A stretch of DNA of 64,000 nucleotides from Alloyangia mangrovi (GTDB lineage: Bacteria; Pseudomonadota; Alphaproteobacteria; Rhodobacterales; Rhodobacteraceae), in assembly GCF_002300555.2 (NCBI RefSeq), contig NZ_NTHN02000025.1, forward strand, positions 1-64,000, written 5' to 3'. Below are positions 9,561 through 19,044 of this stretch, piece after piece; the first letter of the stretch is position 1; each line of letters starts with the position of its first letter. Both the position numbers and the translations under genes were made by a program. The notes under the pieces are model-generated. The model was not told the origin of the DNA. It ran no database searches and saw only the letters and a list, made by a program, of their open reading frames with translations.

Positions 9561-10332
9561 GGGCAGGCTCCTCCTCTTCGGTGCCGAGATAGGCGGCGAT
9601 CACCGCCGGGTCGCGCGAGACGGTGGCCGGGTCGCCTTCGGCGATCTTCTCGCCGTGGTCCAGCACGACGATGTGGTTCGAGATACGCATCACCAGCTTC
9701 ATGTCGTGTTCGACCAGCAGGATGGCGATGCCCGAGGCCGCAAGCTCCGCGATCAGGTGGTCGATCTCCTCGGTCTCGACCGCGTTGCAGCCCGCCGCCG
9801 GTTCGTCCAGCAGCAGGATCTTCGGGCTCAGCGCCAGCGCGCGGGCGATCTCGAGCCGCTTCAGCGCGCCGTAGCTGAGGTTGCCCGCCACCTGCTCGGC
9901 GGCCTTCTCGAGCCGCACGCGCTCCAGCAGCTTGCGCGCCCCGGCGCGGGCCTCGGCAGCGCGGCGCTTCATGCCGGGCAGCGCCAGCAGGTCGGCCCAG
10001 ACCGAGCCGCGCTCGGAGAGGTGATAGCCCGCCAGCACGTTGTCGAGCACCGTCATCTCCTGGAAGATCTGCAGGTTCTGGAAGGTGCGCGACAGGCCCA
10101 TCTCGGCCAGCCGGTTCGGCGCGACCCCTGTCACCTCGGTCCCGTTCAGCGAGACCGAGCCGCGACCGGGCTGGTAGACCCCCGAGATCATGTTGAAGAG
10201 CGTGGTCTTGCCCGCGCCGTTCGGCCCGATGACCGAGACGATCTCGCCCGGCGAGACCTTGAAGCTCACGTCGTTGACCGCCTTCAGCCCGCCGAAGCTG
10301 ATGCCGAGGCCCTGTACGTTCAGAAGGCTCAT
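9547..10332 (-). CDS. livG: Branched-chain-type ABC importer ATPase
   Basis: This 261-residue LivG-like ATPase has Walker A GPNGAGKTT, signature LSYGALKRLEIARAL (the usual LivG variant), Walker B LLLDEPAAGCN and LLVEHDM at the switch. It overlaps livM by 4 bp and livF by 14 bp, so the three are coupled. It is the partner ATPase for the same importer. Confidence 0.9.
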   Translation of the reverse strand: MSLLNVQGLGISFGGLKAVNDVSFKVSPGEIVSVIGPNGAGKTTLFNMISGVYQPGRGSVSLNGTEVTGVAPNRLAEMGLSRTFQNLQIFQEMTVLDNVLAGYHLSERGSVWADLLALPGMKRRAAEARAGARKLLERVRLEKAAEQVAGNLSYGALKRLEIARALALSPKILLLDEPAAGCNAVETEEIDHLIAELAASGIAILLVEHDMKLVMRISNHIVVLDHGEKIAEGDPATVSRDPAVIAAYLGTEEEEPAHADG

Positions 10333-11285
10333 TCGTCCCTCCCCTTCAGGCGCCGCGCGATCGAGGGCAGCAGCCCCTGCGGCAAGAAGATCATTACCAG
10401 CACCATCACGAGGCCGAGCACCAGCTGCTCGTATTCTGCAAACACCGTGAGCACCTGCGGCAGCAGCGTCAGGATCGCCGCGCCGAAGGTCGCGCCCAGC
10501 ACCGAGCCGACGCCGCCCAGCACCGCCATGGTGACCATCTCGACCGAGTGCATGAAGCCCGCCACGTCCGGCGTGATGTAGCCGTTCTGCAGCGCCAGCA
10601 GCGAGCCCGCGACCGAGGCGTAGACCGCCGAGATCACGAAGGCGCGCAGCTTCTGGCGCGGCACGTCGACGCCGACCGTGGCGGCGGCCACTTCCGAGCC
10701 GTGCAGCGCCCGCATGGCGCGGCCCGAGGGGCTGTCAAAGAGGTTGAGCGCCAGCCACGCCCCGACCAACAGCACCACGCCGCAGATCATGTACCAGAAC
10801 TCGCCGCCCGACAGCCGCCAGCCCATGTCGCGCAGCAGGCTGCGCAGGCCGAGGTCGGCGACGTTCATCCCGTCCGGCCCGCCGGTCAGCGCGCGCTCGT
10901 TGGTCAGCACCATCGACACGAGGATGCCGAAGCCGAGCGTGGCGACCGCGAGGTAGTAGCCCTTGAGGCGCAGGATCGGCTTGCCGATCAGCGCCGCCAT
11001 CACGCCCGAGATCACCGCCCCCAGCAGCACCGCCAGTGCCGGATGCAGCCCGAGGTGCTCGGGCGCCAGTGCGCAGGCATAGGCGCCGATCCCGGCGAAG
11101 CCCGCGTGGCCAAGGCTGATCTGCCCGGCATAGCCGATCAGGATCACCAGACCCACCACCGAGAGCGCGTTGACGAAGATCAGCGCGCCGACACGGTAGT
11201 AATAGCCCGAGGGGAAGAACAGCGGCAGCAGCGCGATGAGCAGCGCCAGCACGCCGAGCGAAATCCACTTGTTGCGACCGGTCAT
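10329..11285 (-). CDS. livM: Branched-chain-type ABC importer permease
   Basis: This 318-residue LivM-like permease (MTGRNKWISLGVLALLIALL...) has about nine hydrophobic helices and the family motif LIGYAGQISLGHAGFAGIGA. I placed the start at 11285 because the ATG overlaps the livH stop by one base (TGATG). The open frame extends further upstream, but that stretch lies inside livH and looks non-coding. It forms the membrane channel together with LivH. Confidence 0.9.
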   Translation of the reverse strand: MTGRNKWISLGVLALLIALLPLFFPSGYYYRVGALIFVNALSVVGLVILIGYAGQISLGHAGFAGIGAYACALAPEHLGLHPALAVLLGAVISGVMAALIGKPILRLKGYYLAVATLGFGILVSMVLTNERALTGGPDGMNVADLGLRSLLRDMGWRLSGGEFWYMICGVVLLVGAWLALNLFDSPSGRAMRALHGSEVAAATVGVDVPRQKLRAFVISAVYASVAGSLLALQNGYITPDVAGFMHSVEMVTMAVLGGVGSVLGATFGAAILTLLPQVLTVFAEYEQLVLGLVMVLVMIFLPQGLLPSIARRLKGRDE

Positions 11286-12157
11286 CACACGCGCTCCGTC
11301 GATTTGCGGCCGAAGAGGCCCTGCGGCATCACGAAGAGCACACCGAGGATGACGATGAAGGCCACCGCCTCCTTGTACTGCGAGCTGAGGTAGCCCGCGG
11401 TCAGAGCCTCGAAGCAGCCCAGCAGCAGCCCGCCCACCAGCGCGCCCTTGGGGTTGCCCATGCCGCCCAGCATGGCGGCGGCGAAGCCCTTGAGCGCCAG
11501 CGCGACACCGACGTCGTAACCGACCAGCGTGATCGGCGTGACCAGCACGCCGGCAAAGGCGCCGATGGCCGCCGAGAGGCCGAACGAGAGGGTCATCACC
11601 CAACCGGTGTTGATCCCGACGAGCTGCGCCGCGACGCGATTATTGGCCGTGGCCAGCACCGCCTTGCCGGTCAACGTGCGGGTGAAGAAGACCCACAGCC
11701 CGACGAAGACCGCCAGCGCGCCGCCGATCACCCACAGGCTCTGCGGCAGGATCGTCGCGCCGAGGACATGGATCGGATCGTCGCCCGAGAAGGACGGGAA
11801 GCGGTGCAGCTGCTTGTCGAAGATCAGCTGCGTCGCGCCTCGGATCACGATCGAGGCGCCGATGGTGATGATGATCAGCGAAACCACCGGCGCGCCGCGC
11901 GCGGGCTCGATGGCGAGCTTGTTCAGCCCGACGCCGATGGCCGAGGTCGCGAGGATCGCGAGCAGCGCCGCCAGCGGCAGCGGCAGTCCGGCCTCGAAGG
12001 CGAAGACGGTGATCATCCCGCCCAGCATGACGAATTCGCCCTGGGCGAAGTTCACCACGTCGGAGGCGTTATAGATGATGGTGAATCCCAGCGCCACGAG
12101 CGCGTAGACAGCGCCCACGGTCAGACCGGAGAACAGGAATTGCAGCAGGGCGTCCAT
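11285..12157 (-). CDS. livH: Branched-chain-type ABC importer permease
   Basis: This 290-residue LivH-like permease shows the family pattern YALVALGFTIIYNASDVVNF and AQGEFVMLGG near the N-terminus and about eight membrane helices. It is followed without gap by livM. A strong hairpin (12191-12215) separates it from the binding-protein gene upstream. Confidence 0.9.
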   Translation of the reverse strand: MDALLQFLFSGLTVGAVYALVALGFTIIYNASDVVNFAQGEFVMLGGMITVFAFEAGLPLPLAALLAILATSAIGVGLNKLAIEPARGAPVVSLIIITIGASIVIRGATQLIFDKQLHRFPSFSGDDPIHVLGATILPQSLWVIGGALAVFVGLWVFFTRTLTGKAVLATANNRVAAQLVGINTGWVMTLSFGLSAAIGAFAGVLVTPITLVGYDVGVALALKGFAAAMLGGMGNPKGALVGGLLLGCFEALTAGYLSSQYKEAVAFIVILGVLFVMPQGLFGRKSTERV

Positions 12158-12190
12158 CGGGGCTCCCAGAGCTAGGCGTTTGGGGGATAT

Positions 12191-12215
12191 GGCTCCGGGC
12201 GCGGGGCCCGGAGCC
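12191..12215 (-). promoter_or_regulatory. Hairpin between binding-protein gene and livH
   Basis: GGCTCCGGGC (12191-12200) pairs perfectly with GCCCGGAGCC (12206-12215), a 10-bp stem with a 5-base loop. It begins 8 bp after the binding-protein stop on the minus strand. It has no T-run, so partial termination or mRNA protection is the likely effect. It matches the position of similar hairpins at 4012-4035 and 34509-34533. Confidence 0.6.
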
Positions 12216-12223
12216 GGAGCGGG

Positions 12224-13372
12224 TCACTCGACGGGCAGCCAGTCGCCGTCCTTGATCTCCAGCATCCGGAAGGCGCTGAGATCGAGGCCGAGGTGATCCT
12301 CGGGCGAGAAGCTGTAGGTGCCGGTGGTGCCGACAAGACCGCTGGTCGCTTCCAGCGCGTCGCGGATCGCCTGCGGATCCTCGCTGTCACCGGCGCGGGT
12401 GATGGCGTCGACGATCAGCGCGAAGGCGTCATGCGCGTAGCCGCCGAAGGTCGAGACGTCCTGGTCGTACTTGGCCTTGTAGGCCTCGGTGTAGGCGGTC
12501 ACGACCTTGTACTGAGGATCGTCCTCGGCCAGCTTGTCGGCGATCAGCAGCGCGGTGCCCGGCAGGCGCAGCCCCTCGGCGGCCTCTGCCCCCGCGAGCT
12601 CGATGAAGGCGTCCGAGGCAACCCCGTGGCTCTGGTAGAGCGGGATCTCAAAGCCGAGCTGCGCGACGTTGCGGGTGACGATCGCCGGGCCCTGGCCGAA
12701 GCCCGGGTTCAGCACCGCCTGCACGCCGTCCGTATTGCGGATCCGGGTCAGCTGCGGGGTCATGTCTGCGTCCTGCGGACCGTAGGTTTCGTCGGCGAGG
12801 ATCTCGATGCCGTGATCACCCGCGACCTCCTTGCACTGCGCCTGCATCGAGGCGCCAAAGCCGTCGGTGCCCGAGATCATGCCGATCTTGGTGATGCCCT
12901 GCGCCTGCATGTCGGTGAAGATCTTCTCGCAGGCCATGCGGTCGGTGTGCGGGGTCTTGAAGACATTCGCCCGCACCGGGTCGACGATCGAGATCGCGCC
13001 GGCGAGCGAGATGAAGGGGATGCCCTCGTCCTCGGCGACCGACAGGATCGACATGGTGGTGCCGGTGGTCGAACCGCCGAGGATCGCGACGACCTCGTCA
13101 TCCTCGACGAGGCGGGTGGCGAAGGTGCGCGCCTTGTTAGGATCGCCGCCGTCGTCGTAGAGCGTCAGGGCGATTTCCTCGCCGTTGATCCCGCCCGCCT
13201 CGTTCAGCTGCTCGACCAGCATCTCGATGGTCTTCGCCTCAGGGTCGCCGAGGAAGGCCGCGGGCCCGGTGGCGGAAACGCTTACGCCAAGGCGGATCTC
13301 GGCCTGCGCGGCGCCGCTGAGGGCACCGAGCGCGGCCAGGGTGGCAAGCGCGGTGGTGGTCTTGGACATCAT
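12224..13372 (-). CDS. Branched-chain-type ABC importer solute-binding protein
   Basis: This 382-residue LivK-like periplasmic protein has a signal peptide ending near GAAQA-EIRL (residues 1-24) and the family fold (RLGVSVSATGPAAFLGDPEA start, PFISLAGA and GTDGFGASM motifs). The start ATGATG at 13372 follows a GGGAGGAG ribosome site. It binds the substrate for LivHMGF. It lies 50 bp downstream of paaN in the same direction with no visible promoter between them. This suggests that its substrate is phenylacetate or a related aromatic acid (inference). Confidence 0.88.
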   Translation of the reverse strand: MMSKTTTALATLAALGALSGAAQAEIRLGVSVSATGPAAFLGDPEAKTIEMLVEQLNEAGGINGEEIALTLYDDGGDPNKARTFATRLVEDDEVVAILGGSTTGTTMSILSVAEDEGIPFISLAGAISIVDPVRANVFKTPHTDRMACEKIFTDMQAQGITKIGMISGTDGFGASMQAQCKEVAGDHGIEILADETYGPQDADMTPQLTRIRNTDGVQAVLNPGFGQGPAIVTRNVAQLGFEIPLYQSHGVASDAFIELAGAEAAEGLRLPGTALLIADKLAEDDPQYKVVTAYTEAYKAKYDQDVSTFGGYAHDAFALIVDAITRAGDSEDPQAIRDALEATSGLVGTTGTYSFSPEDHLGLDLSAFRMLEIKDGDWLPVE

Positions 13373-13422
13373 GGTAACTCCTCCCAGATTGGTGTCCGTC
13401 GATGGTCTTGTGCCGGGTCCGT

Positions 13423-15069
13423 TCAGGCCGCCTTGGGCCAGCGGATCATCACGCGCCGGAAGCGGGGCGCGACGAAGGCGGCATCGGTCAGGCAGGCATT
13501 GCCCGCCGGGTTCGCCCCGGTGACGTGGAAGTCGGAGAAGGCCGCCGACTGGTTCACGTAGATGTTGCCGGTGAGGTTCACCGAAAGGTTCACCCCCGCC
13601 TGCGCGAAGGCCTTCGCGGCCCGGCCGATGAGCGCGTCGTCGGTCGCGTAGAGCGCCGCGGTGATCGCGCCCTTCCGGCGGGCGATGCCGGAGGCGCGCG
13701 CGATGGCATCCTCGGCGTCCTCGCAGGGCACGAGGAACGAGACCGGGCCGAAGCACTCGTCGTCCTGCGGGCCCTCGGCATCCTCGACCGCCACCATGAG
13801 CGGCGTGGCGCTGCGGCCGTGGCCGGTCTCGGCGCTGTCGCGGATCACCCGGCCTGCGCCGCGCGCGGCGGCGATGCGATCGAGCGTCGCCGGGTTCACG
13901 ATGGTGCCGCAGACCCCCGCCGCGCGGGCCGGGTCCGAAAGCAGTGCGTCGATCGCGCCCTTCAGCCCCTCGGCCACCTCGTCGAAGCTCTTGTGCCCTG
14001 CATCCGTCTCGATTCCGCCGCGCGGGATGTAGAGGTTCTGCGGCGAAGTGCACATCTGCCCCGAGTAGAGCGACAGCGAGAAGGCAAGGTTGGCGCACAT
14101 CCCGGCGAAATCATCGGTGCCGGTGATCGTGACCGAGTTGACCCCGGCCTCCTCGGTGAAGACCTGCGCGCGGCTGTGCGTGCGGGTCCAGTCGGCGAAG
14201 GCGGTCGATCCGGTGTAGTCGATCAGCGCCACCTTCTCATGGGTCACCAGAACCTTGGTGATCTCGGCGCCCGGCGCGTCGGCCCCCAGCAGCACCGCGT
14301 CCTGCGGCAGACCTGCCTCGACGAAGACCTCGCGCAGCACGCGCACGGTCAGTGCCAGCGGCAGGATCGCGCGCGGATGCGGCTTGACGATCACCGGGTT
14401 GCCGGTGGCGAGGCTGGCGAAGATCCCCGGGTAGCCGTTCCAGGTCGGGAAGGTGTTGCAGCCCACGGTCAGCGCGACGCCGCGCGGCACCAGCTCCCAG
14501 TGCTTCTCCATGACCAGCGGCGCGTGCTTGCCCTGCGGCTTTTCCCAGACCGCGTCGCGGGCGCTGCGGGTCAGCTCGGCATAGGCCATCGCCAGCGCCT
14601 CGAGTCCCCGGTCCTGCGCGTGCGGCCCGCCCGCCTGGAAGGCCATGGCAAAGGCCTGCCCGGTGGTGTGCATGGTCGCGTGGCCGAGCAGGAAGCTCAT
14701 CCTGTTGAGCCGCACCAGCGCCTCGAGCAGCGCGCCGACCCGCGCCTCGACCGACGCCTCGGCGAAGGCGGTCGCAGCAGCCTCGGCGGCGGCGACCAGC
14801 GTCTCGGGGGCTGCGGCGGGATAGCTGATGCCAAGCTCAGGGCCCCAGGGCGAGACCTCGGCGCCGACGCGACCCTCCTCGGGGTGGCCGGGCAGGTCGA
14901 AACCGGCGCCAAGCAGCGCCGCATAGGACGATTCGCCCTCTTCCTTCGCGGTCTCACCATAGATCTTCCCGCTCGGGACCTCGGGAAACGGGGTCCAGAA
15001 TTCGCGCGTCTCCAATGCCTTGAGGGCACTTTCCAGAAGCGGCTGATGGCGGGTGAACAGGTCTGTCAT
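13423..15069 (-). CDS. paaN: Phenylacetate degradation aldehyde dehydrogenase PaaN (short form)
   Basis: This 548-residue aldehyde dehydrogenase-family protein matches the short PaaN type found in proteobacterial paa clusters, which lacks the MaoC hydratase domain of PaaZ. The active-site Cys lies in LYSGQMCTSPQN and the NAD-binding region in NPVIVKPHPRA. A ring-opening-aldehyde oxidation role in phenylacetate breakdown is proposed for the family. A full PaaZ is also encoded at 19045-21114, so its exact step here is open. The start at 15069 follows GGGAGGAG. It is the first gene of the leftward operon paaN-livKHMGF-fadJ-like, and its promoter holds the palindrome at 15101-15114. Confidence 0.85.
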   Translation of the reverse strand: MTDLFTRHQPLLESALKALETREFWTPFPEVPSGKIYGETAKEEGESSYAALLGAGFDLPGHPEEGRVGAEVSPWGPELGISYPAAAPETLVAAAEAAATAFAEASVEARVGALLEALVRLNRMSFLLGHATMHTTGQAFAMAFQAGGPHAQDRGLEALAMAYAELTRSARDAVWEKPQGKHAPLVMEKHWELVPRGVALTVGCNTFPTWNGYPGIFASLATGNPVIVKPHPRAILPLALTVRVLREVFVEAGLPQDAVLLGADAPGAEITKVLVTHEKVALIDYTGSTAFADWTRTHSRAQVFTEEAGVNSVTITGTDDFAGMCANLAFSLSLYSGQMCTSPQNLYIPRGGIETDAGHKSFDEVAEGLKGAIDALLSDPARAAGVCGTIVNPATLDRIAAARGAGRVIRDSAETGHGRSATPLMVAVEDAEGPQDDECFGPVSFLVPCEDAEDAIARASGIARRKGAITAALYATDDALIGRAAKAFAQAGVNLSVNLTGNIYVNQSAAFSDFHVTGANPAGNACLTDAAFVAPRFRRVMIRWPKAA

Positions 15070-15100
15070 GGCTCCTCCCAAAGCTTGACCAGTATCATTG

Positions 15101-15114
15101 ACCGTCCGGTCGGT
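15101..15114. promoter_or_regulatory. Putative PaaR operator between paaN and paaG
   Basis: ACCGTCCGGTCGGT is a near-perfect palindrome (ACCGN CCGG NCGGT) in the 97-bp divergent region between paaN and paaG. It differs at only two positions from ACCGACCGATCGGT at 26975-26988 in front of paaJ. Both are preceded by TG. This is the size and symmetry of a TetR-family site, and paaR (TetR) is the obvious candidate. Confidence 0.75.
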
Positions 15115-15166
15115 TTATGCAACAGTAAATCTCACAGGCCCCGTGGAGGGGGGCTGGGAGGATCAC

Positions 15167-15961
15167 ATGACGACATCGCAAACCGTGCTGGCGGAGCTGG
15201 ACTCCGGCGTTCTGAAACTGACGCTCAACCGCCCGGAAAAGCTCAACTCCTTCAACGAGGAGATGCACCTCGCGCTGCGCGCTCAAATCCAGCGGGCGAA
15301 TGATGACGACGCGATTCGCGCCGTGCTGCTGACCGGCGCCGGGCGCGGCTTCTGCGCCGGGCAGGATCTCGGCGACCGCGATCCGCGCAAGGGAGGGCCG
15401 AAGCCGGACCTCGGCCACACGATCGAGACCTTCTACAACCCCACCCTCCGCATGATCCGCGCGCTCGAAAAGCCGGTGATCTGCGCCGTCAACGGCGTGG
15501 CAGCGGGGGCCGGGGCCAACATCGCCTTTGCCTGCGACATCGTGCTGGCGGCGAAATCGGCGAAGTTCATCCAGGCCTTCTCGAAAATCGGCCTCATTCC
15601 CGACGCGGGCGGCAGCTGGTCGCTGACCCGCATCCTCGGCGAGCCGCGCGCCAAGGCGCTGACCATGACCGCCGAGCCGCTGATGGCCGAGACCGCCGCC
15701 GACTGGGGGCTGATCTGGAAGGCGCTGGACGACGAGGCGCTGATGCCCGAGGCCGAGGCGCTGGCGCGCAAGCTCGCCGCTGGTCCGACGCTGGGACTCG
15801 GCCTGACCAAGCGGCTGATCCATGAGGCCGCGACGAATGATCTCGACACCCATCTCGACCGCGAGCGAGACTGTCAGCGCGAGGCGGGTCGGTCCGACGA
15901 CTACGCCGAGGGCGTGACCGCCTTCCTCGAGAAGCGTCCCGCCAGCTTCCGGGGGAAGTGA
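15167..15961 (+). CDS. paaG: Phenylacetate pathway enoyl-CoA isomerase/hydratase PaaG
   Basis: This 264-residue crotonase-family protein has the PaaG-like segments TLNRPEKLNSFNEEMH, GRGFCAGQDLGDRD and CAVNGVAAGAGANIAFACDI (oxyanion hole). PaaG converts the ring 1,2-epoxide of phenylacetyl-CoA to oxepin-CoA and shifts double bonds later in the pathway. The ATG at 15167 is preceded by GGGAGGATC; an earlier in-frame ATG at 15098 lies in the operator region and has no ribosome site. It heads the rightward set paaG-paaI-paaK. Confidence 0.9.
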   Translation: MTTSQTVLAELDSGVLKLTLNRPEKLNSFNEEMHLALRAQIQRANDDDAIRAVLLTGAGRGFCAGQDLGDRDPRKGGPKPDLGHTIETFYNPTLRMIRALEKPVICAVNGVAAGAGANIAFACDIVLAAKSAKFIQAFSKIGLIPDAGGSWSLTRILGEPRAKALTMTAEPLMAETAADWGLIWKALDDEALMPEAEALARKLAAGPTLGLGLTKRLIHEAATNDLDTHLDRERDCQREAGRSDDYAEGVTAFLEKRPASFRGK

Positions 15962-15964
15962 GCC

Positions 15965-16423
15965 ATGAAGGATAGCCAGACGATGACCCCTCAGGATCTC
16001 GCCGAGGCCTGCGCCAAGGAAATGTGGAACGCCGACAGCGCCTCGCAGCGGCTCGGCGTGCAGCTCAAGCACATCGCGCCCGGCCATGCGACGCTCGAGA
16101 TGGTCTTGAGCGACAAGATGACCAACGGCCACGGCAATGCCCACGGCGGCTACCTCTTCACGCTGGCCGACAGCGCCTTTGCCTTTGCCTGCAACACCTA
16201 CAACGAGGTGACCGTCGCGCAGCATTGCTCTGTCACCTACATCACCCCGGGCGCGCTCGGGGACAGGCTGACGGCCACCGCGCGCGAAGTGTCCCGCAAG
16301 GGCCGCTCCGGCATCTATGACGTGACGGTGACCCGGGAGGACGGGACCGTCATCGCAGAATTCCGCGGCCATTCGCGGACGCTCAACCGGCCCCTGCTGC
16401 CCGAAACGCGCGCAGAGGACTGA
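15965..16423 (+). CDS. paaI: Hydroxyphenylacetyl-CoA thioesterase PaaI
   Basis: This 152-residue hotdog-fold thioesterase shows the PaaI motif GHGNAHGGYLFTLADSAFAF, with the catalytic Asp in the LADSAFA helix. It hydrolyses dead-end CoA thioesters and recovers CoA during phenylacetate breakdown. It starts 3 bp after the paaG stop and is followed by paaK. Confidence 0.9.
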   Translation: MKDSQTMTPQDLAEACAKEMWNADSASQRLGVQLKHIAPGHATLEMVLSDKMTNGHGNAHGGYLFTLADSAFAFACNTYNEVTVAQHCSVTYITPGALGDRLTATAREVSRKGRSGIYDVTVTREDGTVIAEFRGHSRTLNRPLLPETRAED

Positions 16424-16443
16424 CCATGAAGGGAGGAGACACC

Positions 16444-17751
<1,308 letters not shown>

Positions 17752-17777
17752 CCCGCTCGCAGGGTAGCAAAAATCCC

Positions 17778-17821
17778 GTCCGGCGGCTAAGGACTGGCGC
17801 CAGCCATCCCGACCGCCGGAC
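17778..17821 (+). promoter_or_regulatory. Inverted repeat between paaK and paaR
   Basis: GTCCGGCGG (17778-17786) and CCGCCGGAC (17813-17821) are perfectly complementary over 9 bp. The 26-base loop contains the perfect palindrome CTGGCGCCAG (17794-17803). It could terminate the paaGIK transcript partially, or serve as a control site for paaR. No ACCG-type palindrome like those before paaN/G and paaJ is present here. Confidence 0.4.
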
Positions 17822-17841
17822 CAAGAGGAGCATTCGCGCTT

Positions 17842-18441
17842 ATGGCAAGAACGCGCGCCAGCGACTTCGAGGAGAAGCAGCATCAGCTGCTTCTGACCGC
17901 CGCCAACGTCTTCGCGACGCAGGGCATGGAAAAGGCATCCATGTCGCAGATCGCGTCCGAGGCGGGGGTGTCGAAATCGCTGCTGTACCACTACTACCCG
18001 TCGAAGGACGCGCTGATCTTCGCGATCATCGAAACCCATCTCGACGAGCTTGACGCGGCGCTGGAAGAGGCGGACGACCCCGCCCTGCCCCCGCGCGCAC
18101 GTCTCGAGCAGCTGGTGATGACCGTGCTCGACGCCTACAAGGGCGCCGACGACCAGCACAAGGTCCAGCTCAACGCCGGGCCCGCGCTGTCGGACGAGCA
18201 GAAGGCCGCGATCACCAAGATCGAGCGGCGCATCGTCAAGCACTTCTCGGCGGTGTTGAACGAGATCCACCCGCAGCTCGACACGCCGGAACGGCCACTG
18301 CTGATGCCAGTCACCATGTCGCTCTTCGGCATGATGAACTGGGTCTACATGTGGTTCCGCGACGGCGGCAAGATCAGCCGCGAGGACTATGCCCGCGTCG
18401 CGACGACCCTGATCCTCGAGGGGGTCAAGGGCGTCCGCTGA
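17842..18441 (+). CDS. paaR: TetR-family regulator of phenylacetate genes (PaaR-like)
   Basis: This 199-residue TetR-family protein has an N-terminal helix-turn-helix (MSQIASEAGVSKSLLYHYYPSKDAL, about residues 34-58) and a helical ligand domain. In many proteobacteria and Thermus a TetR protein named PaaR represses paa genes and is released by phenylacetyl-CoA. The location just after paaK and the two matching palindromes before the paa operons support that role here. Its 3' end overlaps the 3' end of the opposing paaY by 17 bp. Ligand and sites are inferred. Confidence 0.8.
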   Translation: MARTRASDFEEKQHQLLLTAANVFATQGMEKASMSQIASEAGVSKSLLYHYYPSKDALIFAIIETHLDELDAALEEADDPALPPRARLEQLVMTVLDAYKGADDQHKVQLNAGPALSDEQKAAITKIERRIVKHFSAVLNEIHPQLDTPERPLLMPVTMSLFGMMNWVYMWFRDGGKISREDYARVATTLILEGVKGVR

Positions 18442-19042
18442 GCGCCGCGCGCTCGACCACCAGCGGATCATACTCGGGCGCCGTCACGCGGCGGCGCCCC
18501 TCCTCCACCTCGGTCAGCGGCTTCGCCGGGGCAAGCTTGGTCTTGGCATCCACCGCAAGCTGGCGATAGACATCCGTGCCGCGCGACTTCCAGTCGATTT
18601 CCTGCTCGGTCAGCTCGCGCAGCACCTTGGCAGGCGAGCCTACGGCCATGACATTGGCCGGGATCTCGGTCCCCGCCCGGACGAAGGCCATGGCGCCGAG
18701 GATGCTGTTCTCACCGATCCGCGCCTCGTCCATCACCACCGCGTTCATCCCGATCAGCGCGTTGCGCCCGATGTGGCAACCGTGCAGCACCGCGCCGTGT
18801 CCGACATGGCCACGCTCCTCGACCACCACGTCCTTGCCCGGGAAGGCATGGGCGACGCAGGTCTCCTGCACGTTCGAGCCCGGCTCCAGCGTGATCCGCC
18901 CGAAGTCGCCGCGCAGCACGGCACCGGGGCCGACGTAGCAGCCGGCCCCCACAATCACGTCCCCGATCAGCACCGCCTCGGGATGGACGAAGGCCGAGGG
19001 GTCCACCACCGGCACCACCCCATCCCAGGACCAGATCGCCAT
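18425..19042 (-). CDS. paaY: PaaY, hexapeptide-repeat thioesterase-like protein
   Basis: This 205-residue left-handed beta-helix protein of the gamma-carbonic-anhydrase family shows hexapeptide repeats such as VLIGDVIVGAGCYVGPGAVLRGD and GHGAVLHGCHIGRNALIGMN with metal-binding His residues. PaaY has been shown in other bacteria to act as a thioesterase on ring-derived CoA byproducts. It is the last gene of the paaJABCDE-paaZ operon, 2 bp after paaZ, and converges with paaR. Confidence 0.85.
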   Translation of the reverse strand: MAIWSWDGVVPVVDPSAFVHPEAVLIGDVIVGAGCYVGPGAVLRGDFGRITLEPGSNVQETCVAHAFPGKDVVVEERGHVGHGAVLHGCHIGRNALIGMNAVVMDEARIGENSILGAMAFVRAGTEIPANVMAVGSPAKVLRELTEQEIDWKSRGTDVYRQLAVDAKTKLAPAKPLTEVEEGRRRVTAPEYDPLVVERAALSGRP

Positions 19043-19044
19043 GC

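Noticed and set aside
7569-9878. Long plus-strand open frame (about 769 codons) opposite the FadJ-like and liv genes
   Set aside because: It is antisense to well-supported genes with intact Walker and crotonase motifs. Composition is Arg/Asp/His-rich with no recognisable fold.
17842-18441. Autoregulatory operator directly before paaR matching the paa palindromes
   Set aside because: The 90-bp region before paaR has inverted repeats but none with the ACCG...CGGT pattern, so I do not claim autoregulation.
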